Below are positions 41,552-50,951 of a stretch of 64,000 bases of DNA, piece after piece (positions within the stretch are counted from its first letter, which is position 1; the number at the start of each line of letters is the position of its first letter). Origin of the DNA: Actinokineospora enzanensis DSM 44649 (GTDB lineage: Bacteria > Actinomycetota > Actinomycetes > Mycobacteriales > Pseudonocardiaceae); NCBI RefSeq assembly GCF_000374445.1, contig NZ_KB894405.1, positions 401,110-465,109 on the forward strand, in the 5' to 3' direction. The notes beneath the pieces are model-generated. The model saw only the letters and a list, made by a program, of their open reading frames with translations, ran no database searches and was not told the DNA's origin. A program made the position numbers and the translations under genes.

Positions 41552-43135
41552 ATGGGAACGCGCGACCACCGGACACCGGTGCTGATCATCGGCGGCGGCC
41601 TCACCGGCCTGGCCACGGCCTTCTTCCTGGCCCGGCAGGGGGTCCGGGCCACGCTGGTCGAACGGCACCCGACCGAGTCGATCATGCCCAAGGCGCGGGC
41701 GTTCAACCCACGCACGGTCGAGATCCTGCGTGGCCACGGCCTGGCCGACGAGGTACGGGCACGCCGGTCCTACCTGGCCGACTTCCCGGAGATGATCGGC
41801 GCGGACACCCTTGCCGGGCAGGAGCGGTTCCGCGTCGACTTCGCCGACCACTACCGGGCGCCGGTCGAGCTGAGCCCGGTCGCGTGGGCCGCGATCGACC
41901 AGGACGAGCTGGAACGGCTGTTGCGCGCCCGTGCCATCGCGGCCGGTGCGGACATCCGCTTCGACACCGAGATGATCTCCCTGGACAGCCGGACCGACGG
42001 CGTCGAGGTCGTGGTCCGGGAGTCGGCCGGGACCGAGTACCGGATCGGGGCGGACTACCTGGTGGCCGCCGACGGCCACCGGGCGGGCATCCGGGCCGGG
42101 CTCGGGATCGGCACCGACCAGGCCCTCCCGCCCGCGCTCGGCGCGTACATCATCTTCGCGGCCGACCTCACCGAGGCCATGCGCGGACGTCGGTTCATCC
42201 TCGCCTACCTGGACAAACCCACCCCCAACACCACCCTGGTCCCGGTCGGCCCGAACCGCTGGACGATCAGCTTCGGCTACGCCCCCGGTGAGCGCCCGTC
42301 GGACTACACCGAGGAACGGTGCACCGAGCTGACCCGACAGGCCATCGGTCTATCCGATGTGGACATCACGCTGTTGCCACCCGTCCCAGGCCGCCCGGAG
42401 AAGGTCGCGCACACCTCGGCCACCGGCGGCGGCGTCATCGCGCACCGCTTCCGGGACGGCCGGGTCTTCCTGATCGGCGACGCCGCGCACACCGTGCCGC
42501 CCTCGGGTGCCTACGGAGCCAGCACCGGGATCGCCGACGCGCACAACCTGGCCTGGAAGCTCACCGCAGTCCTGGCCGGTCACGGCGCCCCCGCGCTCCT
42601 GGACACCTACGACGCCGAACGCCGCCCCGTCGCGCTGGCCACGCTCGCCCACACCCTGGACGTGATGCGCGCCCGCGGCACCGGCACCGTCGAGGACAAC
42701 GCCGCCCTCGACGACCTGACCATGATCTTCGGCTACCGTTACACCTCCGCGGCCGTCCACACGGAACATCCGGGCGGCATCACCAGCGACCCTCGCACCG
42801 CCACCGGCGAACCAGGCCTCCGCGCACCGCACGTCTGGTTGGCACGAAACGGAACCCGCTTCTCCACCACCGAGCTTTGCGCGGGCGTCTGGACCCTCCT
42901 CACCGGACCGGAGGACGACTGGGACGCCGAGGTCAAGTCCGCGCCTGTCGCCATCGACGCCTACCGCGTCGGCACCGACCTGGCTGACCCCGACGGCACG
43001 TTCCTGGCGTCCTTCGGCCTGACCGGCACCGGCGCCACCCTCATCCGCCCGGACGGCTTCGTCGCCTGGCGCAGTGCCGCCCGTCCCGCCGAACCCGTGC
43101 TCCACCAGGCGATGCGCGGCCTACTGGGTCACTGA
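41552..43135 (+). CDS. FAD-dependent aromatic monooxygenase (PheA/TfdB family)
   Basis: A 527-residue flavoprotein. GGGLTGLATAFFLARQG at 14-30 is the FAD-binding fold, DQDELERLL near 130 the DG-type linker, and GDAAHTVPPSGAYGASTGIADAHNLAWKL near 308 the second FAD motif. A C-terminal thioredoxin-like domain ends with LIRPDGFVAWRS. Such enzymes hydroxylate phenols or polyketides using NAD(P)H and O2, or inactivate antibiotics. The ATG at 41552 follows AGGGGGAATCC; earlier in-frame ATG and TTG codons lie at the predicted promoter. It is convergent with a TetR gene (seven-base overlap) that may be its repressor. Confidence 0.9.
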   Translation: MGTRDHRTPVLIIGGGLTGLATAFFLARQGVRATLVERHPTESIMPKARAFNPRTVEILRGHGLADEVRARRSYLADFPEMIGADTLAGQERFRVDFADHYRAPVELSPVAWAAIDQDELERLLRARAIAAGADIRFDTEMISLDSRTDGVEVVVRESAGTEYRIGADYLVAADGHRAGIRAGLGIGTDQALPPALGAYIIFAADLTEAMRGRRFILAYLDKPTPNTTLVPVGPNRWTISFGYAPGERPSDYTEERCTELTRQAIGLSDVDITLLPPVPGRPEKVAHTSATGGGVIAHRFRDGRVFLIGDAAHTVPPSGAYGASTGIADAHNLAWKLTAVLAGHGAPALLDTYDAERRPVALATLAHTLDVMRARGTGTVEDNAALDDLTMIFGYRYTSAAVHTEHPGGITSDPRTATGEPGLRAPHVWLARNGTRFSTTELCAGVWTLLTGPEDDWDAEVKSAPVAIDAYRVGTDLADPDGTFLASFGLTGTGATLIRPDGFVAWRSAARPAEPVLHQAMRGLLGH

Positions 43136-43767
43136 GTGGTCTCCCCGAGGCCGAGCATCCGCGTGACCACCGCCATCTGTTCGGCGTAACGGTGCAGGAA
43201 CTCGGCCGAGCGGGGGTCCACATCGCACAGTCCCGCGAAGACCTGCGGCAACGTCACCGGTGCCATCGCGGCGGCCATCAACATGACCACCAGGCACTCC
43301 GGATCCACATCGGACGGCAACGCCCCTTCCGCCTGCCGCGCCCGCACCGCGTCCACGTCCCGCCGGATCCGCTCGGACCGCTGCACCCGATCCGGGTCGT
43401 CCTCGGGCCCGGTGTACTCCAGGCCCCGCCACGCGAACTGCCGCATCCCGTCCGGGTTGTGCAACGCCTGCAACACATATCGCCGCGCCGCCTCGGCGAA
43501 CGGGGTCCCCGGCGGTACAAGTTCCCGCTCGTACTCCCACCAGGCCCCGGTCACCGCGTGGTAAAGCCCCTGCTTGCCGTCGAAGTAATACGAGATGAGC
43601 TGCTGGTTCACCCCGGCCCGCGCGGCGATCGCGGCCACCCGCGCCCCGGCGTACCCGTGTGCGGCGAACTCGGCCGCGGCCGCCTCCAGGATCCGCTGCC
43701 GACTGCGCTCCGAGTCACGCTGCCGCTGTTCCGGCGCGGGCGAACGGCGCGGTTTCGAAGGGGGCAT
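43129..43767 (-). CDS. TetR-family regulator (beside monooxygenase)
   Basis: A 212-residue regulator with an N-terminal HTH (RSRQRILEAAAAEFAAHGYAGARVAAIAARAGVNQQLISYYFDGKQGLYHAV, about 22-72) and a helical ligand domain (PFAEAARRYVLQALHNPDGMRQFAWRGLEY). It is a candidate repressor of the convergent monooxygenase/ridA promoters. Its own start lies 26 bases from a 16-base palindrome, so autoregulation is likely. Pro/Arg-rich residues 1-20 precede the HTH. Confidence 0.9.
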   Translation of the reverse strand: MPPSKPRRSPAPEQRQRDSERSRQRILEAAAAEFAAHGYAGARVAAIAARAGVNQQLISYYFDGKQGLYHAVTGAWWEYERELVPPGTPFAEAARRYVLQALHNPDGMRQFAWRGLEYTGPEDDPDRVQRSERIRRDVDAVRARQAEGALPSDVDPECLVVMLMAAAMAPVTLPQVFAGLCDVDPRSAEFLHRYAEQMAVVTRMLGLGETTQ

Positions 43768-43793
43768 GCGTGCATCATACCGCCGCCTGACTG

Positions 43794-43809
43794 AGACAAA
43801 CGTTTGTCT
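43794..43809. promoter_or_regulatory. Perfect 16-base palindrome, probable TetR operator
   Basis: AGACAAACGTTTGTCT lies between the start of the 43129-43767 TetR gene and the stop of the next TetR gene. Position and size suit a TetR dimer, most likely autoregulation of the first gene. It does not resemble the monooxygenase operator, so two specificities are involved. Confidence 0.7.
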
Positions 43810-43812
43810 GAC

Positions 43813-44439
43813 TCAGGCGAACACCGCGCCCAACCCCCGCTCCAGCAGGTCGAAGCCCTGCTCGGCGGCGGCCACGGCCTCCGGGTACACCTCGTCGGGA
43901 GTCCGACCGGCCGACACCCGGTCGAAGTTGTACTGCACCAGCTCCTGCCGCACCGCGATCACCTGACTCGCCGCGACCCGGGCGGTGAGCTCCGCACCCC
44001 CGAGCACCTCGGCGAACGCCTCGGCCAGGCGCGCGGCCGCGCGCAGCTGGAGATCCCCCAACCGCAGCCGGAGCCCGGGTGTCGACACGACCATCCGCCG
44101 GAACGCCAGGAAGTGCTCGTCCGCCGACAGCCCGCTGCCGGGATCCCGAGCGGCGAGATCGGCCAGGAACCCGCGCCGGAGCGCGGCGACGGGCGACTCG
44201 CCGGACGTCCGCCCGCGAACCGTCCGGGCCGCCGCGTCCGCGTCGTCGATCTGGTGCATGACCAGGTCTTCCTTGGTGGGGAAGTAGTTGAAGACGGTCA
44301 TCTTGGACACGTCGGCCGTCGCCGCGACCTCCGCCACGGACACGGCGTCGAACCCTCGTTCGAGGAACAGTGCGGTCGCCGCCGCCGCGATCGCGTCCCT
44401 GGTCCGCGCCTTCTTCCGTGCCCGCAGCCCGTCGCCCAT
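43813..44439 (-). CDS. TetR-family regulator (divergent from DHA2 efflux pump)
   Basis: A 208-residue regulator with HTH at about 8-55 (KKARTRDAIAAAATALFLERGFDAVSVAEVAATADVSKMTVFNYFPTKEDLVMHQI). The C-terminal helical part (PEEV... to FDLLERGLGAVF) should bind an inducer. The ATG at 44439 is the start of the conserved region; the open frame continues far upstream only as a shadow of the MFS gene. It is divergent from a 14-helix efflux pump across about 100 bases, the classical layout of a drug-inducible repressor and pump. Codon use is typical of the region. Confidence 0.9.
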   Translation of the reverse strand: MGDGLRARKKARTRDAIAAAATALFLERGFDAVSVAEVAATADVSKMTVFNYFPTKEDLVMHQIDDADAAARTVRGRTSGESPVAALRRGFLADLAARDPGSGLSADEHFLAFRRMVVSTPGLRLRLGDLQLRAAARLAEAFAEVLGGAELTARVAASQVIAVRQELVQYNFDRVSAGRTPDEVYPEAVAAAEQGFDLLERGLGAVFA

Positions 44440-44465
44440 GCCGGGCAGCCTAGCAGCGCATCTGT

Positions 44466-44505
44466 ACTCGGCTGAAACTTGTACTTGCCAAAAACTTTGA
44501 CTCGG
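44466..44505. promoter_or_regulatory. AT-rich divergent control region with ACTCGG/ACTTG repeats
   Basis: Between the second TetR gene and its pump, ACTCGG occurs at 44466-44471 and 44500-44505, enclosing ACTTGTACTTG and ACTTTGACT. The stretch is much richer in A and T than its surroundings. It probably holds overlapping promoters and the repressor site; no perfect dyad was found. Confidence 0.4.
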
Positions 44506-44541
44506 ATCAATATTGCTGCCGAACCGACGAAGGGGAGTGGC

Positions 44542-46005
44542 ATGACCGAGGTACTGCCCGCGCCGGGCCGGGGCCGGGTGATCCTGGTGGCGGCGAGCTG
44601 CCTGACCACGCTGCTGCTGTCCCTGCTGGACATCAACATCGTCAGCGCCGTCTCGTGGCGGATGGTCGCGGACCTGGACCCGGTGCACGGCATCGCCCTG
44701 CTGCCCTGGTTGACCACGTCCTACGCCCTCGCGGACTGCGTCGTCGTGCCGCTCTACGGGAAGCTCGTCGACGTGCACGGCCCGCGACCGGTCTTCCTGG
44801 TCGCGATGGGGACGTTCCTCGTCGGCTCGTGCCTGTGCGGGATCGCCCGGTCCATGACCGAGCTGATCGTGTTCCGCACCCTGCAGGGCGTCGGCGCCGG
44901 CGGGCTCACCACGACCGCGCTGACGATCATCGGCATCCTGTTCCGGACCGAGGACGCGGAGGTCGACATGGCCACCGCGACGTCGGCGCGGTCGGCCTTC
45001 GCCAGTGTCCTGCTGGGACTGGGCCTCGCCCTCGGCCCGTCCCTTGGCGGTTTGGTCGCGGACACCCTGAACTGGCGGTGGGTGTTCTACCTCAACCTGC
45101 CGCTCAGCCTGGCCGCCTTCGTCATCGTCGCGGTCCTGCTCCGGTTGCCCGCGCACCGGGTCCGCCGCCGGGTCGACTTCCTCGGTGCCGCGTTGATCGG
45201 CGGCGCGGGCGGGACACTGCTGCTGTGCGTCGAGTGGGGCGGCAAGCGGTACCCGTGGGGTTCGAGCGTCATCATCCTGCTCGCGGTGGCGGGGGTGGCA
45301 CTGCTCGCCGGGTTCGTCCGGCGGGTCACGACCGCTGCCGAGCCGCTGATTTCGTTGTCCCTGCTGCGAAACCGGGTGTTCCGGATCACGATGCCGAGCG
45401 CGTTCCTTTCCGGACTGGGCCTGTCCGGCGCCCTGTTCTACGTCGGCGGCTACCTCCAGGTGGGCCGTGGCCTCGGCGCCGCCCAGGCGGGACTGGCGAG
45501 CCTGTGCATGGCGGCCGGGCTGGTCGCCGCCGCGTTCGTGGCAAAGTGGATCGTGCGGCTGTTGGGCGGGTTCAAGTACCTGTTGTTCAGCACCGGCGTG
45601 GTGAACGCGTCGGTGTTACTGGGGTTCAGCGGACTGGACGACCGGACGAGCTACGTGTGGGTCGGCGTGGGCATGTTCGTCATCGGAGTCGCCTTGGGAC
45701 AGTCGACGGGGCTGGCGTTGAGCTTCACCCAGAACGCGGTCCCGCTCGCGGATGTCGGCATCGCGAGCGCGTCGCTGCGCTTCAACCAGCAGCTCGGGGT
45801 GGCGTTCGGGTACGCGCTGTTCAGCACGATCATCAGCTGGTCGCTCGGCGAGTTCGACCCGGCCGCGGTCGCCGCGCTGCCGCCGGACCGCAGGCACGCC
45901 GCGCTCGACGCGTTCATCTCCGCGACGGACACGGTGTTCCTCGTCGCCGCGCTGATCGCACTGGTCCCGGCGGGTCTCGCGCTGCTCCTGCGAGAGCCGC
46001 GATAA
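44542..46005 (+). CDS. DHA2-family MFS drug efflux transporter
   Basis: A 487-residue transporter with about 14 hydrophobic segments, the DHA2 layout (EmrB/QacA type). DINIVSAVSWRMV is motif D1-like in helix 1, ADCVVVPLYGKLVDVHGPRPVF is motif A and LGLGLALGPSLGGLVADTLNWRWVFYLNLPL motif C. It should export a cationic or amphiphilic drug in exchange for protons. The ATG at 44542 follows AAGGGGAGTGGC. The adjoining divergent TetR gene suggests substrate-inducible expression. A second DHA2-type pump follows 292 bases downstream. Confidence 0.9.
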   Translation: MTEVLPAPGRGRVILVAASCLTTLLLSLLDINIVSAVSWRMVADLDPVHGIALLPWLTTSYALADCVVVPLYGKLVDVHGPRPVFLVAMGTFLVGSCLCGIARSMTELIVFRTLQGVGAGGLTTTALTIIGILFRTEDAEVDMATATSARSAFASVLLGLGLALGPSLGGLVADTLNWRWVFYLNLPLSLAAFVIVAVLLRLPAHRVRRRVDFLGAALIGGAGGTLLLCVEWGGKRYPWGSSVIILLAVAGVALLAGFVRRVTTAAEPLISLSLLRNRVFRITMPSAFLSGLGLSGALFYVGGYLQVGRGLGAAQAGLASLCMAAGLVAAAFVAKWIVRLLGGFKYLLFSTGVVNASVLLGFSGLDDRTSYVWVGVGMFVIGVALGQSTGLALSFTQNAVPLADVGIASASLRFNQQLGVAFGYALFSTIISWSLGEFDPAAVAALPPDRRHAALDAFISATDTVFLVAALIALVPAGLALLLREPR

Positions 46006-46297
46006 AACGGTTGTCAGGTGTTCGGGGCGCCGGTATGGTGCTCGCCGAGAATGTTTCTGGGGAAAGAGGTACCCATTCGCATGGAGTGAGCTCGTAGGCG
46101 TCGCGCCGTAATGGCGTTTCGTGTGCGCGTTCGGGAAGCAAGCCTGGCTACGCCGGGACCGTCGACGAGGCATGTCCTCGCCCGGTCGCCCTGGTGGGCC
46201 TTACTTACCCGTCGCCGCACAGACTCCTGGCTCATGGTTCCACGCGTCGAATGGCGACGGATCACATTCACAAATGCTGATCTGGAGACATCCCCCC
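46006..46297. other. 292-base gap between two efflux genes
   Basis: I find no supported gene here. A tiny ATG-GAG-TGA frame at 46081-46089, preceded by AAAGAGG, could be a start-stop leader but has no independent support. The strand carries the promoter of the second pump. Confidence 0.4.
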
Positions 46298-47704
46298 ATG
46301 ACTTCACCCACGGTGGAATCCACCCGCCCCAGCACACTGCTGGTGCTTGGCCTGATGGCCGCCGTCTTCCTGGGCGTCCTCGACGCCCAGGTCACGGCCA
46401 CCGCGCTGCCCAGAATGGTGGCCGACCTCGGCGGTCTCGACCTGTTCGCCTGGGTCACCACCGCCTATCTGATCGCCGGTTCGGTCGCCACCCCCTTGTA
46501 CGGCAAACTGAGCGACACCGCCGGTCGAAAAATAGCTTTCACCACCGCCGTGAGCGTTTTCGCCGTCGGTTCACTCGCCTGCGCCCTCGCCACCTCGATG
46601 CCGCAACTGATCGCCTTCCGCGCGGTGCAGGGCATCGGCGCAGGCGGCCTTTTCGTCACCGCGATCACCGTGATCGCCGACCTGGCCCCACCCCGCGAGG
46701 CCGCGAAGTACTACGGCCACGTGTCCGTCGTCTTCGGCCTCGCCTCCCTCGCGGGCCCGGCCGTCGGCGGCCTGCTCACCGACGCCCTCGGCTGGCGCTC
46801 GGTGTTCTACCTCAACCTGCCCATCGCCGCGTTCGCCCTGACCGCCATCGGTTCCCGGCTGCGACTCCCGGTGCAACGCCGCCGAAAGTCCGTCGACTAC
46901 GCGGGAATCATCCTGCTGAGCGCCGCCATCGTCGCGATCACCCTTCTCGGCAGCTGGGCAGGTACCGCCTATGCGTGGACGTCCCCGATGATCCTGTGCC
47001 TCGCCACCGGTTTCGTCGTCCTGATCCTCACGTTCATCGCCGCCGAGCGCCGCGCCACCGAACCGCTGATCCCACTGACCCTGTTCCGCAATCCCACCTT
47101 CACCCTCAGCGTCATCCTGAGCGTCATCGCCGGATTCGTCTTCCTCGGCTCCGTCAACTTCCTGGCCCTGTTCACCCAACTCGTCACCGGCGCCACCCCC
47201 ACCCTCTCCGGCGTCGTACTCCTGCCGATGATGCTGGGCCTGGTCCTGTCATCCATCGCCAGCACCCGGTTCATCCGCCGAACCGGAACCTACAAGTGGT
47301 TCCCCGTCACCAGCATGGCCCTGGGCGCCGTCGGCGCACTCCTTCTATCCACTATGGACGCCGATGTTCCGCGTGCCCTGCTCGGCGCCTACATGGCTGT
47401 CTACGGCATCGCCGCGGGCCTGAACATCCAGGTCCTGACGCAGGCCGCGCAGAACACGGCTCCCCGTGAGCACATGGGCACGGTCTCCTCGACCATCGCC
47501 TTCAGCCGGTCGGTCGGCACGTCCCTGGGCATCTCCATCTTCGCCTCGATCTTCAACACCCACCTACCGTCCACGACGAAATACCTGCCCCAGGACGCCG
47601 CCGACGCCCTCACCCCGGTCTTCCTGGTCGCGACCCCGATCCTGCTGGTCGGCCTGCTATTCGCCCTATCCCTGAAGAACGACAAGATCCGCAACACCCG
47701 CTGA
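46298..47704 (+). CDS. Second DHA2-family MFS drug efflux transporter
   Basis: A 468-residue transporter with about 14 hydrophobic segments. Helix 1 has DAQVTATALPRMVADLGG, the usual DHA2 substrate motif; motif A is GSVATPLYGKLSDTAGRKIAF and motif C is GLASLAGPAVGGLLTDALGWRSVFYLNLPI. It is only distantly similar to the preceding pump, so it is not a recent duplicate. The ATG at 46298 is preceded by TCTGGAGACATCCCCCC; an extended frame to 46121 reads through the intergenic region. No regulator of its own adjoins. Confidence 0.9.
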   Translation: MTSPTVESTRPSTLLVLGLMAAVFLGVLDAQVTATALPRMVADLGGLDLFAWVTTAYLIAGSVATPLYGKLSDTAGRKIAFTTAVSVFAVGSLACALATSMPQLIAFRAVQGIGAGGLFVTAITVIADLAPPREAAKYYGHVSVVFGLASLAGPAVGGLLTDALGWRSVFYLNLPIAAFALTAIGSRLRLPVQRRRKSVDYAGIILLSAAIVAITLLGSWAGTAYAWTSPMILCLATGFVVLILTFIAAERRATEPLIPLTLFRNPTFTLSVILSVIAGFVFLGSVNFLALFTQLVTGATPTLSGVVLLPMMLGLVLSSIASTRFIRRTGTYKWFPVTSMALGAVGALLLSTMDADVPRALLGAYMAVYGIAAGLNIQVLTQAAQNTAPREHMGTVSSTIAFSRSVGTSLGISIFASIFNTHLPSTTKYLPQDAADALTPVFLVATPILLVGLLFALSLKNDKIRNTR

Positions 47705-47711
47705 CCACCAA

Positions 47712-47738
47712 GGCGGGGCGCCACCCAGGCGCCCCGCC
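47712..47738 (+). terminator. Terminator after second efflux pump
   Basis: A perfect 11-base-pair GC-rich stem (47712-47722 with 47728-47738) with a five-base loop lies eight bases after the stop. Confidence 0.75.
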
Positions 47739-48078
47739 GTCCCGGTCGGCGAAGATCACCCGAACCAGGTCAAGCGGATCGGTCACGGACAACGGGAGGG
47801 TTGCCTGCGTGACCATCCCGGTAATCACGCTCAACGCGCAAGGCGGAACAGATGGCGCGGCGCGAGCCCCGACCTCGACCACAGCCTCGTCTGCGGCGCG
47901 GCTCACAGCTCGCGACTGTCCACAGTGGCGCTCCCGGGTCCGGACAGGGACATGCCCGGCCTGCCGTTCCGGAATGCCCACGCGATATCGCGGAGAATTG
48001 TCTCGAATATGGCCACTGGACAATGTCCATCGAGCCCCGAAAATCCACGTGAGATTGTCCGTACGACATACTGCCGCG

Positions 48079-50835
48079 GTGCGGTCTCGGAGATGGCGCG
48101 GCCTGGCCGTGTCGGACGTCGTCGGTGCGATCCTGCTCAACACGGGCGCGGGGGTGCTCACCAACATCGCCACGGACGACGATCCGGAGGCCTGGGCGGC
48201 GCTCGCGTTGGTGACCACGGTCGCGGCCCTCGTAGCACTGAGCCTGTGGAGGTTGCGAACACAGGCCGACGAGAACCTGATCGCCCGGACCGGGATCCTG
48301 CCCGAGCTGCTCGACCCGCCACGCCCATCCGCCGAGGTCGTGACCTGGTTGTCGGCGGCGCGGTGCCCGGCACCGTTGTGGTCCCGGAGAACGGAATCGG
48401 CCGAACTGCGCGACTGGTGCCTCGGCGACCGGGGCTGGATCGCGGTGGTGCAGGGCGGCAGCGGCGTGGGCAAGAAGCGCCTGGCCGTCGAACTCGCCCG
48501 CACCCTGCCCGACGAGTGGTACTGCGGCCGCGTCGTCTCGGTGTCCGGGGTCGCCGCGGCCATCGATGCCTGCCCGGGACCGACCCTGGTCGTGGTGACC
48601 GATGCCGACCGTCGAACCGACCTCGACGAGCTGATCGGCTCGTTGCGCGCCGTCCGTACCCGGGTGCGGCTGCTGCTGTGTGCCCGTACGCCCATGGACA
48701 TCTCGGCGGCGGCGCTGGTGCTCCGACTCGGTCCCATCGGCACCGACAACGACCGGATCCGATGGTTCAACGAGGCCACCCGGGCGTTCGCCGCGGTCTG
48801 GCGGGTCCCGCCGCCTGCGATGGCGAGGACCCGGGTCGGCGACGACCATGACACCCCGCTCGACGTGCTGTGCCGGGCGGTGCTCGCGGTGCTGGACCGT
48901 GCGGACCCGAGGGGCCCGCGCACGATGTCGCGGACGGAGCTGATGACCGCCCTGTGGCGGCACACCGTGGACCGCTGGGCGGCGGACCCGGATCTGAGGC
49001 TGCCCGCGAGCCTGCGCGGCGACCACGCGCTGGCCGAGCTGGTCACCGCGGCACTGGTGACCCCGTCGGCGCTCAGCCGGGTCCCGCGCCTGGCCACCAC
49101 CTCGTCCGACGTGCTCGCGGGCGCCGTCGACTGGCTCCGGGACCGCGTGGGCGAGCCCCTCCGACTGGCACCTCGCGCCTTGGCCGACCACGTCGTACTC
49201 ACGACCGCATCGCGTGTGCCCACGATCATTCCGCCGGACGAGCACGCGATCGAGATCCTCGCGAACGCGCTGCGGACCTATCCGGAACATTTCCCGGTGC
49301 TCGTCGACCTGTTGCGAAGCGTCCCGGAACGAGTTCCCTTGCTGACCGCGGTGTTCGAGCACGCCTCGCCGACCGACGGTCTCGACGCGGCCCTGGCCGA
49401 GCTCATTCCGGGTCGGGCGGACTCGGCCTTGGTGGAGGCGGCGGCACCCGATTGGTTCCCGCGGACACGTCGCGCCCAGTTGGCCGCCGTGGTCAGCGGA
49501 CTGCCGGGCAGGTCGAGCGCCCTGGTCGACGCGCTGATCGAACTTTCCGAACTGTGCACACAGTTGAGCGACGGGCACGGCGCCGTGCGCGCTGCCACCA
49601 GGGCCGTCGCGGTCGGCAGGAAGATCGGCGAGGAGGCCCTGATCGCCAGAGCCCTGGATGCACGGGCGCGGGCGTTGCTACGGCGTGGTGAGGTCGCCAA
49701 GGCCCACGTCGCGGCGAACGAGGCGACTCGTCGATATCGCGGCCTGGCTGCCGGGATGCCCGCGGAGTTCACCCTGAGCCTGGCCGCGGCCGTGCACGTA
49801 CTCGCCGAAGTCCAAGCCGAACTCGGGCAGACGCGGGCGGCACTCACCCACGCCCGGGAGGCCGTCGCCCTCACCATGTCCGCCATCGACATGGACTCGC
49901 TCGACCAGTTGCCGCGACTGCTCGCGTCGTTGAACTCCCTCGGCATCAGGTTGCACGAGTCCGGCTTGTTCGCGGAGGCGGTCGCGACCTGGGAACGGAT
50001 CATCGCCCGGGCGGCAGGCCCGGTGGCTGTCAGACCGGACCTGTTCCTCACCACGTTCGCCGCCGCGCAGACGAACCTGGCGGCGGACCTGGGCATGGCG
50101 GGACGCCTCGACGAGGCGCTGGCGGCTGCCGAAGCCGGTGTCGCCACCTGGAAGTCGGCGCCCCTGGGTTTGTACCGGGAAATGCATCTGGCCAACTACG
50201 CGAACGCCCACTTCGTACTGGGCTCCAGCCGCATGGCGGCCGGGCGTGTGCACGAGGCGGGAGAGATGTTCGACATCGCGAGGACACTGCAGGAAAGGCT
50301 CGCCGCGCAGAACCCGCGCTACCGTCCAGCCTTGGCCAAGACCCTCACCATGTCGGGTTTGATGCACACCCGAGCCGGTCGACCCGCGACCGGTCTGGCC
50401 TCGGCCGAGAAGGCGGTGGTGTTGCTCCGGGAAGCGGACAAGTCGACGCCCGGTCGCCACATCCCGGATGTGAACAGGGCATTCCACGTGGTCGCCATAT
50501 GCAAGGCGGACGCGGGTGAGCTCAGGGCGGCTCTGATGGATCTGGAGAACATGCGCGCGGACGCGCTGTCTCTCGTCCGCGCCAACCCCTTGCGCAACAT
50601 CCCGCCCTATGTCAACCAGTGCACACTGGCCGCCGGGCTGCTCCGGTGGTTGGGTGACGCGGGCGCGGCTCGGCGGGTACTGGAGCACGCCTTGGACGTC
50701 ATGCGTGCGCATGTGGACGCGTCTTCGTCGATCGCGGCGGAGTACGCGAGCGTCGTCGACGCGATCACCAGGCTGGTCATCGAGTGGGAGTATGCCGACG
50801 GGCGTGTGGCGTCGTTCGCCGTGAAAGCGGAGTAG
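48079..50835 (+). CDS. Membrane-tethered STAND-like NTPase with TPR repeats, altered P-loop
   Basis: A protein of about 918 residues. Two hydrophobic segments lie near the N-terminus (VGAILLNTGAGVLTNI and AWAALALVTTVAALVALSLW). A P-loop NTPase domain follows: VVQGGSGVGKKRLAVELA near 124, where GKK replaces GK[ST], and a Walker-B-like TLVVVTDADR. Residues about 490-910 are TPR-like helical pairs (ALIARALDARARALLRRGEVAKAHVAANEA and similar). The frame is open from 47809, but codons before about 48060 lose the normal G/C third-base bias and the DNA is AT-rich, so I place the start near the GTG at 48079 without a clear ribosome site. Such proteins act as signalling or defence scaffolds; the specific role is unknown. 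Confidence 0.75.
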   Translation: MRSRRWRGLAVSDVVGAILLNTGAGVLTNIATDDDPEAWAALALVTTVAALVALSLWRLRTQADENLIARTGILPELLDPPRPSAEVVTWLSAARCPAPLWSRRTESAELRDWCLGDRGWIAVVQGGSGVGKKRLAVELARTLPDEWYCGRVVSVSGVAAAIDACPGPTLVVVTDADRRTDLDELIGSLRAVRTRVRLLLCARTPMDISAAALVLRLGPIGTDNDRIRWFNEATRAFAAVWRVPPPAMARTRVGDDHDTPLDVLCRAVLAVLDRADPRGPRTMSRTELMTALWRHTVDRWAADPDLRLPASLRGDHALAELVTAALVTPSALSRVPRLATTSSDVLAGAVDWLRDRVGEPLRLAPRALADHVVLTTASRVPTIIPPDEHAIEILANALRTYPEHFPVLVDLLRSVPERVPLLTAVFEHASPTDGLDAALAELIPGRADSALVEAAAPDWFPRTRRAQLAAVVSGLPGRSSALVDALIELSELCTQLSDGHGAVRAATRAVAVGRKIGEEALIARALDARARALLRRGEVAKAHVAANEATRRYRGLAAGMPAEFTLSLAAAVHVLAEVQAELGQTRAALTHAREAVALTMSAIDMDSLDQLPRLLASLNSLGIRLHESGLFAEAVATWERIIARAAGPVAVRPDLFLTTFAAAQTNLAADLGMAGRLDEALAAAEAGVATWKSAPLGLYREMHLANYANAHFVLGSSRMAAGRVHEAGEMFDIARTLQERLAAQNPRYRPALAKTLTMSGLMHTRAGRPATGLASAEKAVVLLREADKSTPGRHIPDVNRAFHVVAICKADAGELRAALMDLENMRADALSLVRANPLRNIPPYVNQCTLAAGLLRWLGDAGAARRVLEHALDVMRAHVDASSSIAAEYASVVDAITRLVIEWEYADGRVASFAVKAE

Positions 50836-50951
50836 TTGACCGGGCCGGGACCAATGTCACTGGTGGTCGCGGCTTTGGGCTTCTGGACCGGTGTCGCCTC
50901 AGTGAGCAAAGTGGAGTGGTGCTGTGTTGTTGGCCTCGGCTTCGCCTCGCG

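Noticed and set aside
44440-45156. Extension of the second TetR gene upstream to 45156
   Set aside because: The extra residues are a charged shadow of the efflux gene on the other strand; the HTH begins just after the ATG at 44439.
46111-47469. Long plus-strand frame in another phase across the second efflux pump
   Set aside because: Its product is Arg/His/Pro-rich with no hydrophobic segments, a typical shadow of the MFS gene in this G+C range.
36000-48000. An antibiotic biosynthetic gene cluster around the ABC-F, monooxygenase and efflux genes
   Set aside because: No synthase, synthetase, cyclase or glycosyltransferase gene is present, so only resistance- and tailoring-type genes can be claimed.
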